Positions 48,430 through 48,685 of a stretch of 48,685 nt of DNA are shown in pieces. A program made the translations under genes and the position numbers. The notes under the pieces are model-generated. The model made no database searches and was not told the origin of the DNA. It saw only the letters and a list, made by a program, of their open reading frames with translations. Position 1 is the first letter of the stretch. The number at the start of each line of letters is the position of its first letter. The DNA comes from Kineosporia sp. A_224 (GTDB taxonomy: Bacteria; Actinomycetota; Actinomycetes; Actinomycetales; Kineosporiaceae), in assembly GCF_002198655.1 (NCBI RefSeq), contig NZ_MWLN01000178.1:1-48685 (forward strand). The letters are read 5' to 3'.

Positions 48430-48685
48430 GTGCGCGCGATGGTCTACGACAGGTACGGCGGGCCCGAGCGGCTGCGCCTCGCGGACGTGCCCGCGCCCGA
48501 GCCCGGCCGGGGCGAGGTGCTCGTCCGCGTGACCGCCTGCTCGGTGAACCTCTCGGACTGGGAGTACCTCACCGGCAGCCCGGCCTACGCGCGGCTGGCC
48601 GGGCTGCGCCGGCCCCGGGCCGGCCGGCGGGTCCTGGGGTCGGACGTCGTCGGGCAGGTCGTCCGGCTCGGCGAGGGCGTCGGGG
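48430..48685 (+). CDS. MDR-superfamily zinc-type alcohol dehydrogenase / quinone oxidoreductase, 3' partial
   Basis: 85 residues before the window ends. AGGAGG lies six bases before the GTG at 48430. The N-terminal GroES-like domain reads AMVYDRYGGPERLRLADVPA, PEPGRGEVLVRVTACSVNLS, DWEYLTGSPAYARLAGLRRP, ending VLGSDVVGQVVRLGEGVG. It lacks the usual catalytic Cys just after VNxxD, where quinone-oxidoreductase members have Trp-Glu. So a quinone/alkenal oxidoreductase is more likely than a Zn alcohol dehydrogenase. The substrate and cofactor domain lie outside the window. Confidence 0.9.
   Translation, partial: MRAMVYDRYGGPERLRLADVPAPEPGRGEVLVRVTACSVNLSDWEYLTGSPAYARLAGLRRPRAGRRVLGSDVVGQVVRLGEGVG

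Overview
The window is very GC-rich, almost every codon ends in G or C, and genes are tightly packed. Together with family content (an EtfD-like membrane iron-sulfur oxidoreductase, a HelR-type RNA polymerase helicase, an Rv0474-like XRE regulator, a mycoredoxin-like domain, a G5-excalibur protein), this points to a chromosomal segment of a high-GC Actinomycetota. A Micrococcales or Propionibacteriales member is possible but cannot be fixed from the sequence. I see no rRNA, tRNA, CRISPR array, integrase or transposase.

Layout. 1-7.5 kb: a secreted beta-propeller protein (5' end outside the window), a convergent EtfD-like Fe-S oxidoreductase, a GH3 beta-glucosidase with a cre/LacI-like operator at its start, and a divergent glutaredoxin-thioredoxin reductase fusion. 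7.5-11.1 kb: a DUF3291/XRE pair, a NarL-type two-component system, and a DUF2306 membrane protein. 11.0-17.3 kb: a polyhydroxyalkanoate (PHA) locus on the minus strand. Its biosynthetic operon reads thiolase, small PhaE/PhaR-like subunit, class III-like synthase, acetoacetyl-CoA reductase, with 4-nt start/stop overlaps throughout. A phasin under its own operator-like promoter follows, then 3-hydroxybutyrate dehydrogenase coupled to a second PhaC-like Cys hydrolase. 17.3-18.4 kb is a gene-free island carrying a 197-bp imperfect palindrome and two more hairpins.

18.4-28 kb: a G5/excalibur putative lipoprotein, then a long minus-strand run: barbiturase/cyanurate-hydrolase family enzyme, carbamate kinase, a 12-residue-repeat predicted beta-solenoid protein, a secreted tripeptidyl-peptidase-like hydrolase, a CaiB-type CoA transferase, an aminotransferase and a TPR protein. 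28-35.3 kb: formate-tetrahydrofolate ligase, a teichoic-acid-type glycosyltransferase, two exported proteins and an unrecognised 327-aa protein. 35.4-41.8 kb: a fused HyuA-HyuB hydantoinase/oxoprolinase, an AMIN-like lipoprotein and a membrane-anchored WD40-like propeller. 41.9-44.7 kb: type III PKS, ICMT-family methyltransferase and flavoprotein, matching the srsABC phenolic-lipid layout of Streptomyces. 44.8-48.7 kb: a small hypothetical gene, HelR, a Nudix hydrolase and the start of an MDR oxidoreductase cut by the window end.

The clearest functional unit is the PHA locus: acetyl-CoA condensation, reduction, polymerisation, granule coating, and a likely mobilisation arm. The strongest candidates for something undescribed are the dodecapeptide-repeat protein next to carbamate kinase and a ring-opening amidohydrolase, the compact PHA operon with its 138-aa subunit, and the palindromic island at 18 kb. 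All functional calls rest on motif reading by eye; no database search was possible.
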